This document shows, piece by piece, positions 23,437 through 34,579 of a DNA stretch of 64,000 nt; position 1 is the stretch's first letter; every line of letters begins with the position of its first letter. Source of the DNA: Conus ventricosus (Eukaryota; Mollusca; Gastropoda; Neogastropoda; Conidae); contig CM031614.1 of NCBI GenBank assembly GCA_018398815.1, forward strand, positions 47,963,681 through 48,027,680, read 5' to 3'. The translations under genes and the position numbers were made by a program. The notes under the pieces were generated by a model. That model worked only from the letters and a program-made list of their open reading frames with translations, ran no database searches and was not told where the DNA came from.

Positions 23437-23722
23437 TCGTTGCCTCCACTCACGTCCACATTCCCAACGTTACAGTGTCATGGAGCAAGATGGGCGGAAC
23501 CTGGGAGACTCCAGTCGCCTGCAGTTCAAAGAGGACGGCAACACCTACAGCCTCACCATCCCTGCCGCCCTCTCCACCGACTCCGGCACCTACGCCATCA
23601 AAGCGACATGTGACAAGGGTTCATCTGTCTGGTCCTGCTCCTTGGCTGTTGCCATGGGCGACAGTGCCACGGACATGGCCAAAGTACAAGCACTGCTGAA
23701 ATCCGTAGAGGTGCTTGAGTAG
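23437..23722 (+). CDS. Twitchin-like last exon: Ig5 C-terminal half and C-terminus, apparent frameshift
   Basis: Acceptor ATGGACAG. In phase it reads VVASTHVHIPNVTVSWSK, then must shift by one base at about 23,485-23,490 to continue DGRNLGDSSRLQFKEDG, STDSGTYAIKAT and MAKVQALLKSVEVLE, ending TAG at 23,720-23,722. The exon length (286 bp) is one base short of the phase needed. Either the assembly lost a G at AAGATGGG or this allele is broken. Strand F has D-S-G-x-Y-A-I, so the second Ig cysteine is absent at its usual place. Confidence 0.75.
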
Positions 23723-24104
23723 AGCTTCGCTTCTTTTCACTGCTTTTCACTGCGTTGCATATTAATTGGCCTAGGGGCGTAGACGTGTGCGGTGGTAGAA
23801 AAACGATCAGGTGTTTGTAGTGCAGATTTTTGTTTGCTTCTGATTGGTTCCTGGTCATTTTTATCCATTCGTTTATATATCATTCATTTGTTTGTTCTTG
23901 GTTGCTGTTCCTGGGATGTGTGTTTCTGTTTGTTTTTTCCGTTTTTTATTTTTAAATAATTTTTTATTCACTTTTTCTCAAGATTATTCCCACTTGTGTT
24001 TCCACCCCTCCCTCCAGCCCCCTCCATGATACTGGAGATTCAGTTTTGTTCGTCTGTGTTGACTTGGGGCGCTTATCTTATCACGACTTCTTTCAGATGG
24101 AGTT
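23723..24104 (+). other. Twitchin-like 3' UTR / intergenic
   Basis: T-rich, no open gene. I see no canonical AATAAA before the satellite, so the cleavage site is not placed. Confidence 0.4.
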
Positions 24105-24266
24105 TACATGTTATTCATTAGATTCGGCGATACAGTTTATCATTCCTTGTTTAATTTCAAAATGGAGTGACTGATGGCGGCGAACGAAGCAAGATTAGGA
24201 ATAGAGTTGTTTAGAACTTACCGCCAATGACATTGACAAACAAAGCACAAGACAAGACACGATGCA

Positions 24267-24291
24267 TTTCAACCACTTGGGTCTTCTTCAG
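24267..24291 (-). ncRNA. Hammerhead-like ribozyme core in PLE end (left)
   Basis: On the minus strand: CTGAAGA, A, GACC-CAAGT-GGTT (4-bp stem including one G-T pair), GAAA. This matches the conserved CUGANGA / stem II / GAAA layout, with one extra A before stem II. Hammerhead motifs are known from Penelope element termini. Helices I and III cannot be assigned with confidence. Confidence 0.4.
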
Positions 24292-24431
24292 GCGAAAAAA
24301 TAAATCACATTTAACATGTGGGACAGTACAAACAACGAAAAACGAAAAAAGAATGAAAATGACTTATCCGTTCTTGGCCATGTGTTTGGTGGGCGGAAAT
24401 GACATGTGGCCAGGGGGATTATGGAGAGGAA

Positions 24432-24471
<40 letters not shown>

Positions 24472-24677
24472 GCGTCAGGGGAGGTGTGTGTGTGTGATAT
24501 GATAGGGTTGTGTGTCCAGTTTATTGGGATGGTGTGATATCTTTGTGATGGTTGTGGTAATGGTGGATTGATAATAATGGTAAGGGGAAAAAAAAAAAAA
24601 AAAAAGGGGTGGGGGGGGGGGATTTAAGGGGAAGGATAATACAAAACAAAGATTAAATAGATAGAGGGTTGCTGTAA

Positions 24678-26236
24678 CTACTGTATGAAGTGAGTGAAGG
24701 GGATGTGGTGGTGGTGTATGTAAGTGTGTGTGTATGTGTGTGTGTATGTGTGTGTGTTGGTAGGGATTTTGCCAACTGGTGGGGAAGAGGTGAGTATGTG
24801 TGTTTGGTTATTGTTGGATATTGATGCCTTGGGGTGTAGTGTGCCCAGTTTGGCAATGAGATGGGATTCTTGAGTTGTGCGTTCAAAGCTGTCACTCTGT
24901 GACTGCCAGAGTGCCATGACTTTGACATGGTCGATGTTGTGTTGGGTGTGGTTGAAGTGTAGGGCGACGGGTTTGGGTCGGTGGTGGCGGATATCGGCCA
25001 GGTGTTCAGAGATGCGTGTTTCGAGTGTGCGTGATGTTTCCCCTATGTAGATCTTGCCACACAGCTGGCAGTGGATGGCATATATAATGTTGCGGCTCTG
25101 ACATGAGAATGTGCGTTTGACTGTGAAGGAGTCTTTGGGGCCCTGTAGGATGGTGTCTGGTTTGGTGAGGGGGCAGATTTTGCAGTTGGGTTTGGAGCAG
25201 GGGTGAGTACCTGGTGGTGTAGCTGTGGTTCTGTTCAAACTGGACCGCACGAGGAGGTCTTTGAGGTTTTTGTCACGTTTGAATGTGATCATGGGTTTGG
25301 TATGGAAGGCGGGTTTGTGGTTATGTACAATGTGCCAAATTGGATTTGAGGATCCTACAGATGGGGAGGGTGTGCGGGTGGTAGAGGAGGTAGGCTGGGG
25401 TCTGTCTGTCTTGGTTGGATGCTGGGTGTCCAGAGCAGATGTTCTGGATACAGCTATGGTGCGGCGGAGTGCTGCATTGATGATGGAACTGGGGTATCCG
25501 CGGTTGGTGAAAAATTGTGACATTTTGGCTGCTTGTATAGTGAAGTCTTCCTCGCTGGAGCAGAGTCTGCGAAGACGGAGAAATTGTGAGTATGGGATGC
25601 TGTCTTTAGTGTGTGGGTTGTGGGAGGATGAGTAGTCTAGGTATGCATGTGCGTCGGTGGGTTTGTAGAAAATGGAGGTTTTGAGTAGGCCTTCTTCTAG
25701 GGAGATGGTGATGTCTAGGAAGTTGACGGACTGCGAAATGGTGTAGGTGAGTCGGATAGATGGATGGAAGGTCTGGGCAAAGTTGAGGAAGTTGAGGAGG
25801 TCTTGTTTTGGCATAGATGTGGCTCCCAGTCCATCATCGATATACCTTTTGTACAGTTCAGGTGTGGGGCCTGTGTATGTGTTGAGTAGGCGGTGTTCCA
25901 AGTGTCCCATGAAAAGGCAGGCATAGGCTGGTCCCATTTTGGTACCCATGGCAACACCGCTAATTTGTGAAAATGTGTGCTTGTTGAATTGAAATGTGTT
26001 CAGGGTGAGGACTAATTCAGCGAGTCTGACCAGTGTGGTGGTGGAGGGTGTTGTTGGTTGGGGGGCCGTTTGTCCAGGAAAAATGTGAGGGCCCTTAGTC
26101 CATCAGTGTGGGGGATGGAGGTGTAGAGTGACACCACGTCAAGTGTGAAGAGGAGGCTGGGTTGAAAAGCGGGTCTGTGTTGTGCGAGTTAATCATGTTG
26201 AGTGTGTGGGTAGTGTCTTTGAGGTATGTGGGGAGG
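24678..26236 (-). pseudogene. Penelope-like reverse transcriptase and GIY-YIG endonuclease, 5'-truncated
   Basis: Read right to left. RT motif A DVVSLYTSIPHTDGL lies at about 26,100-26,140, then comes a frameshift near 26,050. The open part (25,949-24,678, 423 residues) has the motif B block GTKMGPAYACLFMGHLEH and motif C YKRYIDDGL (residues about 34-42). A linker follows, then a Cys cluster CSKPNCKICP and the GIY-YIG nuclease (HCQLCGKIYIGETSRTLE, then the catalytic-type R-x-SEH segment). RT fused to a GIY-YIG endonuclease defines EN(+) Penelope-like elements. The RT N-terminus is missing, and the reading ends in a CA-repeat-encoded tail of Thr/His. Confidence 0.85.
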
Positions 26237-26419
26237 CTTTCTAGGAAGTTGACGGACTGCGAAATGGTGTAGGTGAGTCGGATAGATGGATGGAAGGTCT
26301 GGCAAAGTTGAGGAAGTTGAGGAGGTCTTGTTTTGGCATAGATGTGGCTCCCAGTCCATCATCGATATACCTTTTGTACAGTTCAGGTGTGGGGCCTGTG
26401 TATGTGTTGAGTAGGCGGT

Positions 26420-27454
26420 GCCTCCCCACCCAACCGCGGATACCCCATCCATCATCAATGCAGCACTCCGCCGCACCATAGCTGGTATCCCAACATCTGC
26501 ACTGGACACCCCACATCCAACCAAGACAACAGACCCACAGCCACCTCCTCTACACCCGCACACCCTCCCCACTGTAATCCTCAAATCCAATAGGCCACAT
26601 TGTACATACCACAAACCCGCCTTCCATACCAAACCCATGATGCACATTCAACGTGGACAAAAACTCAAGACCTCCCGTGCGTCCAGTTTGAACGTAACCA
26701 AAGCTACACCACCAGGTACTCACCCCATGCCAAAACCCAACCCCGCAAAATCTGCCCCCTCCACCAAACCAGACACCACCTACAGGCCCAAAGATCCTCA
26801 CGTCAAACCACATTCTCATGTCAGAGCACTCAAACCATCATTTGCCATCCACTGCCAGCTGGTGGCAAGATCTACATAGGAAACATCACGCACACACTAA
26901 ACACGCATCTCCATGACACCCGGCATATCCGTCTCCAACCGACCCAAACCCTCGCCCTAAACTTCACCCCACACCAACACAACCCTCGCCATGTCAAAGT
27001 CATGGCCACTCTCTGGCAGTCCACAAGAAGGACAGCTTTGAACCGCACAACTCAAGAATCCCACATTGCCAAAATGGCACACTACACCCCCCAAGCATCA
27101 ATATCCAACATAACCAAACACACATACTCACCTCTTCACACCAGTTGGCAAAATCCCCTACCAACCTCACACAAATCACACACACACTACCAAACCACAC
27201 CATCTACCCCCACCAAAACTCCCCTTCACTCACTTCATACATTTACAGCAACCCTCTATCTATTATCATCTTTGTTTTGGGATATCTTCCCTAAAAATCC
27301 ACCCCCCCCTATTTTTTTTGTTTTTTCCACCCTTCACCATTATTACAATCCACCATTACCAAAAAACCATCACAAAGTATCACACCATCACAATACACTG
27401 GACCACACAAACCCTATCATATCACACGCACACACACCTCCCCTGACAACATAA
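26420..27454 (+). pseudogene. Second Penelope-like copy (linker and endonuclease), diverged, inverted
   Basis: Begins at a joint with the minus-strand copy and reads SIINAALRRTIAGIPTSAL, then PAFHTKPMM, a degraded Cys cluster, and GKIYIGNITHTLNTHLHDT in another frame. Compared with the left arm the nuclease is full of substitutions and frame changes and is not functional. Confidence 0.75.
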
Positions 27455-27620
27455 CCAACCCACCCCCCCCCCCCCCCACCCCCCCCCTCCTCCCTCTCAC
27501 CAATAATCCCCCGCCACAGTCATTTCCCCCACCAATCACATGGCAAGAACGGATAAGCATTTTCATATCTTTTTCGTTTTTCTTGTTTTCTGTCCCACAT
27601 TAAAGTGATTATTTTTTCGC

Positions 27621-27643
27621 CTGAAGAAGACCCAATGTTGAAA
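27621..27643 (+). ncRNA. Hammerhead-like core in PLE end (right), degenerate
   Basis: CTGAAGA, A, GACCCAATGTT, GAAA in the right arm. The stem II strands are partly lost, so it is probably inactive. Confidence 0.3.
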
Positions 27644-29150
27644 TGCATGTGTTTGTCTTTCTTTGTTTTTCAATGTCATTGGCGTAAGTTCTAAACAACT
27701 CTATTCCTAATATTCCTTGTTTAGATTGGTATTGCAGTTGATCATTTGTTCTTGATATCATTATTACAGTATATTGTTTATTGTTGAGATTGATATTGCA
27801 GTTGATTAATAATTATTCTTTAGGTTGGTATTGCTGTTTATTATTCATTCTTTAAGTTTGTAATAAAATTTGTTACCTATTCTTCAGTTGGTACTGCAAC
27901 TTATCAATGATTATTTAGGTTGGTATTACCATTTATTATTCACTCTTTAGGTTGATATTGCGGTTTATTATTTGTTCTTTAAGTAGGTATTTAACTTTTT
28001 GTTCATTATTTTGGTTGACATTGCATTTTGCAATGCATTCTGTGGAGATTTTCGTCACAGTTTTTGTTAATTCATTCTTTGGATTGCTTCATCAGTTTAA
28101 CTATTCATTGTTTAGGTTAGTATTACAGTTAAGTATTTATTCTTTAGGTTCAAATTGCAGTTTATCATAAATTCTTCTGGTTATTATTCCAGTTTAGTAT
28201 GGGGTCTATAGGTTGATATCACAGGTTCTGATTCATTTTTAAGGTAATATTGCAGTTTATTTAGAAATGCTTTTAGACTGGTATTGCTACATATTCATTT
28301 TTTTAAAGATTGGTAATGCAGTTTCTTATTCATTCTTTAGGTTAGTATTGCATTTTGGTATTTAGTCTGTAGGTTGGTTTTGCAGTTTATTGTTCGTTCT
28401 TTGGTTTAGTATTTTATTTTGATGATTATTCGTTTGGTTGATATTGCAATCTATTATTCATTCTTAGGGTTAGTATTGCAGTTTATTATTCATTCTTTAG
28501 TTTAAGGTTGCTGTTTAGAATTCATTCTTTAGGTTAGCATTGCAATTTATAATTCATACTTTAGGTTAGCATTGCAGTTTGTCATTATTTTTTGTATTAG
28601 TATTGCATTTTGCCATTTATTCTTGAGTTTGATATCGTAGTTTAATATTCATTGTATGGGGTAGTATTTCATATTGTTATTCATTCTGCAGTGATATAGC
28701 AGTTTATAGTTCATTCTTAAGGTTGGTATTTCAGTTCATTATTTTGTTAGTTTGGTATTGCAATTAATTGTCCCTCTTTCAGTTGGCATAGCAGTTGGGA
28801 ATTCATTCTTTGGACAAATATTGTAGTTTATTTTTCATTGTTCAGGTAATCATTGCAATTTAATATTCATTCTTTAGACTGATAATGCAGTTAATTTTTT
28901 ATTCTCTGGACTAGCATTGCAGTTTACTATTCAGTCTTCAGGTAAGTATTGCAGTGGATTGCCCATTCTTTGGGTTGATACTGTTCTTAAATTATTCATT
29001 TTTGTATTGCATTTGTCATTTATTCTTTGGGTTGGTATTGCAGTTTATTGTTCATTCTTTCATTATTCATTTTCAGGATGGCATTATGGTTCATTACTCA
29101 TTCTTTACGCTGGTAGTGCAGATAAGAGTTTATTCTCTAGGTTATAATAG

Positions 29151-29624
29151 TAGTTCATAACATGAGTGGAAGTGATCAACGCCGTCATATATCTAAATCT
29201 GAAGAGAGGCAAGGAGAGAAGTCTACAGGAAAGAACAAACAAGGACAGTAACTTTTCCTCACAAAGTGAAATAAAGGCACATAACCTCTGACCAAATATT
29301 CGCTTGTGATATCCATTCACCTTGCACACATGCAGAAAAGAGACTAAGAGAACAATTTGGGTAAGGCTGGGAGAAAGTTGCTCACATGCGGACAAGAGGA
29401 ACGCAGTACAAAGAAGAAACGAAAAGTGCTGTCCTTATTTCTTAATTTCACTTTTGTGTGTGCGTGTTAGAAATGATAATCGCCGGTATTCAACAAGAGG
29501 ACAGAAAATGAAATACTGCCAAGTCAAACAAATTTCAACACAGAGAAATTATGAACAACAGAGTATCCAAGACAACATCATTCTGTCTGTCTCTCTCACT
29601 GTCTCTTTTTCTCTCTCTCTTTCC

Positions 29625-29655
<31 letters not shown>

Positions 29656-30845
29656 TACTTATACAGGCACATTGCATTTAGCCAGAGTGTGTGCAATGGA
29701 CTGGAATACCACTGACAATAAACATTTGCTTTTGACAAGGAAGTTGAGGAGGAGCCTCTGGAAACAGAAGACAGGGCAGACATTTCAAGCTTCATGCTTC
29801 ACCTGTGTCCATTGGTTTGTTTAGGTGGAGTGAAAATAGTTTAAGTCTAGTGAATGTCAATAATTACATAATCAATCAACAGTATCAATACAGGCCCTCA
29901 AGCCATCTAATTAATTCTTCTTTGATTTTTTTTCCCTCAGAAAATCTACAGCTGACAGTGACATTATTGTTTCACAATATATAGAATAATAGTATAGTAT
30001 CTTTCTGATTATGTTTGTTTCAAGATCAGAGTGATCATATTGTGCAAGTAAAGCAACATCTTTGTTGTTAAGGTGAATTCAGAATAGAGAAACAAAGAAG
30101 AAACAAAGCAATTACTGTATATTTTGATTCAAAGACCCTTCAAAGCATTACTTGGGTTATGTATGGCTTGTCAACATGTATTGTTTTGTCTGATGGAGAT
30201 GACAGTGGTAAAGTTTCAAAATAATTTGCTTCACGTCGGCTCCCAGCAGCCCACAGAGCCGGGTGGATCAGGGTTTGAAGCTGGCAGGAATCATGGTTTT
30301 GAGGCAGGTGATGATCTTAAATTTCATGTATTTTCTGTGAACTGTCAAACTGAGGAAGTGGTTCCAATGGCAGCTCACACCCGTTGAAGTAAATGGCAGT
30401 ATAATTTCGGCAAGAACTGTCTGCTGCAGAGCATTCAAGGCACATTAGGTCTTCCATATGTACATCTTCATGTGCAAGAAACGGAACATCACATACACAA
30501 GGTTCAAGGGCAGACAGTTAAAAATGGAAGAGAAGGGAAAAGCTTATGGGAGGCTGGTGAGAAGGCTGTTACTAGTGTTAGCTTTTCCTTCCCAGTGATC
30601 ACTTTTTGCCTCATGTATTAATACTTTCACGAGGGCTTGATCTGACCAGCTGTGACTTTCAGTCTATATGCATGTCAGTATGGGAGTAACAATCGAAAAC
30701 AGTTACTGTTAATCTTTAGTGCAACTTGCTCTTTGATTTTATTGAAGCGAACAAACGTAAAATTTGATTGGTGGAGCATCTGGTGTGGTAAGTATGGTTG
30801 TAGGATGTTGGAGGTCTGCAAACAACATTTTTTGTATTTCATATT
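29151..30845. other. Intergenic stretch
   Basis: No gene recognised. (CT)n runs into a 30-bp poly-C at 29,626-29,655. Open frames lack domains. Confidence 0.45.
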
Positions 30846-31430
30846 AACCTTTACCAGCCGAGTCGTCCAATAGTGGACGACAGGATTTCTCTCCCTTGAG
30901 CCCAGTCGTCCAATAGTGGACGACAGGATTTCTCTCCCTTGAGCCGAGTCGTCCAATAGTGGACGACGGGAACATAAAAAATTCCTACACTTTGCATGAA
31001 ATGGTCCAAGGGAAAAAACCTCTGTAACTAGTCTTGGGATGTTGGAACGAGTTGTCGACCATACTTTCAGTGGCCTAGTGTGAACTTGGCTGACTCCCAC
31101 GACCTTTGGAACAAAGCACCGAGAGCCCGACCACGCGGCACGCGGCACGTTTCCTGTGTCGGAAGAAATATCGGTCAGGCGAAGGGATGCTAACAATTCT
31201 CGTGCAATGAAGTGCTTGAAATCGTATTACAAAGTGGATCTGGTGATGATTGGAGTTGAGTGTTTGTTCTTTCCTGTGACACCTAACACAAGACCGTCAG
31301 TTGTTGTAGAGCTACCGTAAAAATAAATTAAAAAGTGGCCAAATGTGTGCGTCAGCAGGGAATTATCGCTGTGCACGGCGCACGGCGCCACGGAATGAGC
31401 GCGTGCGTGCGCGCTCGTCTGGAAAGAATT
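30846..31430. repeat. Palindrome-bearing 51-bp repeats in a possible TTAA-flanked element
   Basis: Three units, two near-identical, each contain the perfect palindrome GTCGTCCA-ATAG-TGGACGAC (30,862-30,968 overall). The left edge reads TTAACCTTTACCAGCCGAG. At 31,427 the reverse strand reads TTAATTCTTTCCAGACGAG, a loose inverted match. This would fit a small TTAA-targeting (piggyBac-type) non-autonomous element, but the terminal match is weak. Confidence 0.45.
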
Positions 31431-31461
31431 AAGGGTTTCCGTTTTGAGTTGCTTATATATA

Positions 31462-33092
31462 GTCTTTACGTTTAGAAAAGCGACACGGCCGCTCCAAAAT
31501 GTTGCAATATTTGGAAAATCCGACATAGCCTGGCAGGTTATTGTACAAACTGCAAAATGTGTCTGAGTGCAACTAGGCCTTTTCTGTTCTGATCACGAAA
31601 AAAGCCGGGCAGATCACTTTGTCACGGACGGAGTTATGGCCCTGTCCCCATGTTCCCGCATTTTCACCTTACTCGGCAAAGTGCCACTGTGTCGTTAACT
31701 GAGGTCAGATTCACGTGAAAATTGTGTCCTCGTGAAAAAGCCGAGGACACACTACAGGTGAGTAAAATGCAAAGCCACAATGTTTGGTGTCAGTGGGTAA
31801 AAAACAACTCGCAAAAAAGGTTACTTTCTCCCTCAACACCACAACACCAAAGGATGCCGCGTATGACGTCACCTGAGCGTTGGCGAGCCATCGGCATGTT
31901 GGAGGCTGGAAACAGAGTGCAAGACGTCGCTAGGGCGCTAAATGTGCACCGGTCGAACATTTATCGTCTTGCAAATCGCCATCAAGCCACTGGGACTGTT
32001 CGTGATGCCCCCAGACCTGGTCGGCCACGCGTCCTCACTGCTCGCGAGGAGCGATATGTGGTGCGTAGCTTCAGGGCAAACCCTCTCCAAAGTGCCTCTT
32101 CAGTGGGACGACAGATTCATGGACCCGGCAACAGGGTAATTCGCCCCAGCATCATCCTGCAGCTTCTCAGACGCCACCAGCTGTACTGCCGCCGACCCTA
32201 CCATGGTCACTATCTGTCGCCACAGCATCGTGCTGCCGGTTGAATTGGGTTCACAGGCACAGGAACACAAACTGGAGAACTGTCGTGTTCAGCGACGAGG
32301 TTCGATTCTATCTGGATCAGATTGACAGGCGTGTTCACTTGTATCGTCCTCGTGGCCAGCGCTTTGCTGGTCAGTACGTGCAGCAGCACATCCTGTGGGG
32401 CGGCCAGTCCGTCATGATGTGGGGGGCAATGTGTGGCAACAGACTCATTGGACCAGTGTTCTTCAACCTGCAGCCAGGTCGTGGCGGTGGAGTCACTGCC
32501 CTTCGCTACATAGCACAGGTCCTGCGCCCTGTCGTAGTGCCCTTGTTTGCAAGACGCCACCAATATGTTTTCCAGCAAGACAACGCCCGGCCCACAGAGC
32601 ACAGGTCACACAAGCCTTCCTTCAGCAGAACAATGTCCAGATGATGGACTGGCCTGCTCTAAGTCCAGACTTGAACCCTATCGAACAGTTGTGGGCCTTC
32701 CTGAAACGCCGCATCAACGAGCAGCCCAACCGCCCTCACAATGCTGTGGCTCTGAGACGGGAGATCCAGCGTCAGTGGAACCAAGTCCCTCAGGCCTTTC
32801 TTGATCGACTTGTCAACTCCATGCCAAATCGGTGCAATCTCACCGTGATTGCTGGAGGTGGCCACATCCGATATTGAGGCCTTTGCGCGGGTGCCTGGAT
32901 CCCAGGGCGAAAACTCTTCAAAAATTTACAGTGACAATACGTGCTTAGTTTTATCTGAAGAGATCAAATTTCAATCAATGCTATGCAAAACACCGCTTTG
33001 AAATATGTCTACTGTGAATGAAATGGTATCATATTAAAGTTTTCGTTGCAATTTGCCTCTTGATTTTGTCGCATTTCTAACCGTAAAGATTG
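31462..33092 (+). mobile_element. Decayed Tc1-like transposon
   Basis: The left end GTCTTTACGTTTAGAAAAGC and the reverse complement of the right end (ATCTTTACGGTTAGAAATGC) are imperfect inverted repeats next to TA-rich flanks (31,460-31,461 and 33,093-33,094). The transposase inside is frameshifted. It is not the same family as the element at 20.8 kb. Confidence 0.75.
31854..32877 (+). pseudogene. Tc1-like DD34E transposase with two frameshifts
   Basis: Start MPRMTSPERWRAIGMLEAG. The HTH (VQDVARALNVHRSNIYRLAN) and RPGRPR hook are intact. The frame breaks near 32,235 and again near 32,595. Catalytic segments are all recognisable: VVFSDEVRF, QQDNARP and SPDLNPIEQLWAF, with DD34E spacing when read across the second break. 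The last frame ends GGGHIRY at 32,875-32,877. Confidence 0.85.
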
Positions 33093-33169
33093 TATATATA
33101 ATGTAGAGAGAGAGACACACACACAGAGGGAGAGAGAGAGAGAAACTAAAAAAAAAGAAGGAAACTTTG

Positions 33170-34579
33170 CAGGTTCAAGTGAGTTTTATTGGTTGTTGGT
33201 GAGTGCTGTTTGTTTTATATATACTTTTAAGTTCACAGGCTAAAAAATGCAATTTCAATGAGCCAGTGCTCCATTTTGAAATTTGACTAATTGGGTTAGA
33301 AGAAATGTTAATCTCAGGGTATCTTTTTGTGTAGCTCATCTTGATCTGCAGGCTCAAGGTAGTTCAACAGCGTTTAGGGCAAAGTGATGCAAGTCTTAAG
33401 TATGATACATATGATCTCTGACCAATTTTTGACTCTTCTGGTCTGCTTCTACCATACTGTCCACTTTTCCATCATGTTAAAAGTACAGAACAAAACTGGT
33501 AAAGAAGATTTCTTTTTCATCCAGAACAGTACAGAAGCAAAAAGCATTTTCTTTCCCCCTTTTTTACAAGGAATATAGTCTGACAACATCAACAAAATGA
33601 CAACAAGAAAATGTTTTAATTCTGAATTATTCACAAAGTGTTAAAAAAAAAACAAACAAAAAAACTGTCTAAAAACAAAATGGAACTGTAGCCAGTCCGA
33701 CGAAATCATTCTGAATTCCGATTTCTCCTGTGACTGACATAATGGCAAATGTTCTGTGAGTTAACACAGTAACAAATATGCCATCTTGCATACTGTAAAA
33801 TGAACTTGGGTGTGCTTTTCTTCATTCTGTTCCTCGTCTGTTACGAAATCTTTCTCATTTATATTCTTCTTTTTTTTTCTTCAAGAAATGAAGACTTAAA
33901 GGCCAAGGGAATTTTATTAGTTTCAAAATATTGTAGAGATCTCTGCAGACTCTTACTATACAGAAAAGAAAAGAAAAAATAAGTCATCAAATTTCTGTGT
34001 TCACAAATCAGCAATTGTTCCGATGCCTGTTTTTTTACTTTCTTCAAGTAAATTACTTAGACATGCAAACGGTTGAAGTATGGCATCAAATTCAAATGGC
34101 ACAAATCTTACAAAGCAAGTGAAGCAAGTAGACATGAAACAAGCAAGGCACCAAACGTAGCTGTTTGACAGATTCACTGTTTAAGTATTTCTGGAATAAT
34201 TTATGACTTGATGGTTTTCACATTCCAACCAAATACAGCAGATGACAAAGTGACATGTTCTACCGAAGAGTTGAATTTTTATCATTAAAAGCGTTAACAG
34301 CGATGCCCTATTTTATAGACTGGTGCTCTTCAGCTACATTTAATGTCATTGCTGAGCACAGACGGTGACTAACGCCTTGAGTAGAAACAGATTTTGAGAT
34401 TATCATTACCTGTTTTTTTTTACACCGATTTTTTTTCTTCTTTTTTTTTATACGTTTCCCAACTTGAACGTTACATTTGTGAGTAGAACAACCAACCACC
34501 ATGGAGCCACTGTGGTCTAGCTCTGTTGATTTCAGAGTTACTCCAGCTGCCCTTCTTTCTTCTGAGCTAAGATAATAGC
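33170..34579 (-). CDS. Probable terminal exon and 3' UTR of an unidentified minus-strand gene
   Basis: On the minus strand a strong acceptor (CTATTACTTTTATCTTTCAG) leads to a short coding end DAIILAQKKEGQLE and TAA (coding about 34,538-34,579). About 1.35 kb without coding follows, to AATAAA at 33,185-33,190 (minus sense). The combination of polypyrimidine tract, short hydrophilic C-terminus and polyadenylation signal is gene-like. I do not recognise the protein and cannot place the previous exon. Confidence 0.4.

Larger units (their letters stand above)
602..23722 (+). other. Twitchin-like giant sarcomeric protein gene, 3' end (multi-exon)
   Basis: Thirteen exons joined by GT/AG introns keep one reading frame across every junction (junction phases 1,2,1,2,0,1,1,0,1,1,1,1) and give about 655 residues. 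The order is a post-kinase linker, five I-set Ig domains (each split by one intron) and a short C-terminal tail. The first exon and the start of the second read SSLRKHRPKEFQIYDSYF then DRKEAAPRF. I recognise this as the segment between kinase and first C-terminal Ig in twitchin/projectin proteins, and five Ig domains after the kinase fits that family. Twitchins are thick-filament-bound kinases that tune muscle relaxation and catch. The family call rests on recalled motifs, so obscurin/UNC-89 or another titin relative is the alternative. Introns are loaded with satellites and two transposons. A Ser/Glu-rich alternative last exon and a frameshift in the final exon are described separately. Confidence 0.72.
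24154..27711. mobile_element. Penelope-like element complex with inverted arms
   Basis: Flanked by a perfect 12-bp direct repeat ATTCCTTGTTTA (24,142-24,153 and 27,712-27,723). Both ends share about 200 bp in inverted orientation, including AATAGAGTTGTTTAGAAC and a terminal block with CTGAAGAAGACCC and GAAATGCAT. The left arm (minus) encodes RT and GIY-YIG endonuclease. A 180-bp piece of RT (26,238-26,418) duplicates 25,714-25,890. The right arm (plus, from about 26,420) is a diverged second copy. A poly-G run (24,437-24,469) and a C-rich run (27,465-27,487) lie symmetrically near the ends. Partial, inverted and extended copies are typical of Penelope elements. Confidence 0.82.
24105..29150. 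repeat. AT-rich satellite of about 30-40 bp units, split by a Penelope-like element
   Basis: Units of the form GGTTGGTATTGCAGTTTATT and ATTCATTCTTTA repeat from 27,724 to about 29,150 with strong divergence. A short start of the same array lies at about 24,105-24,153. The Penelope-like block (24,154-27,711) was inserted into it. Open frames here are low-complexity artefacts. Confidence 0.75.
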
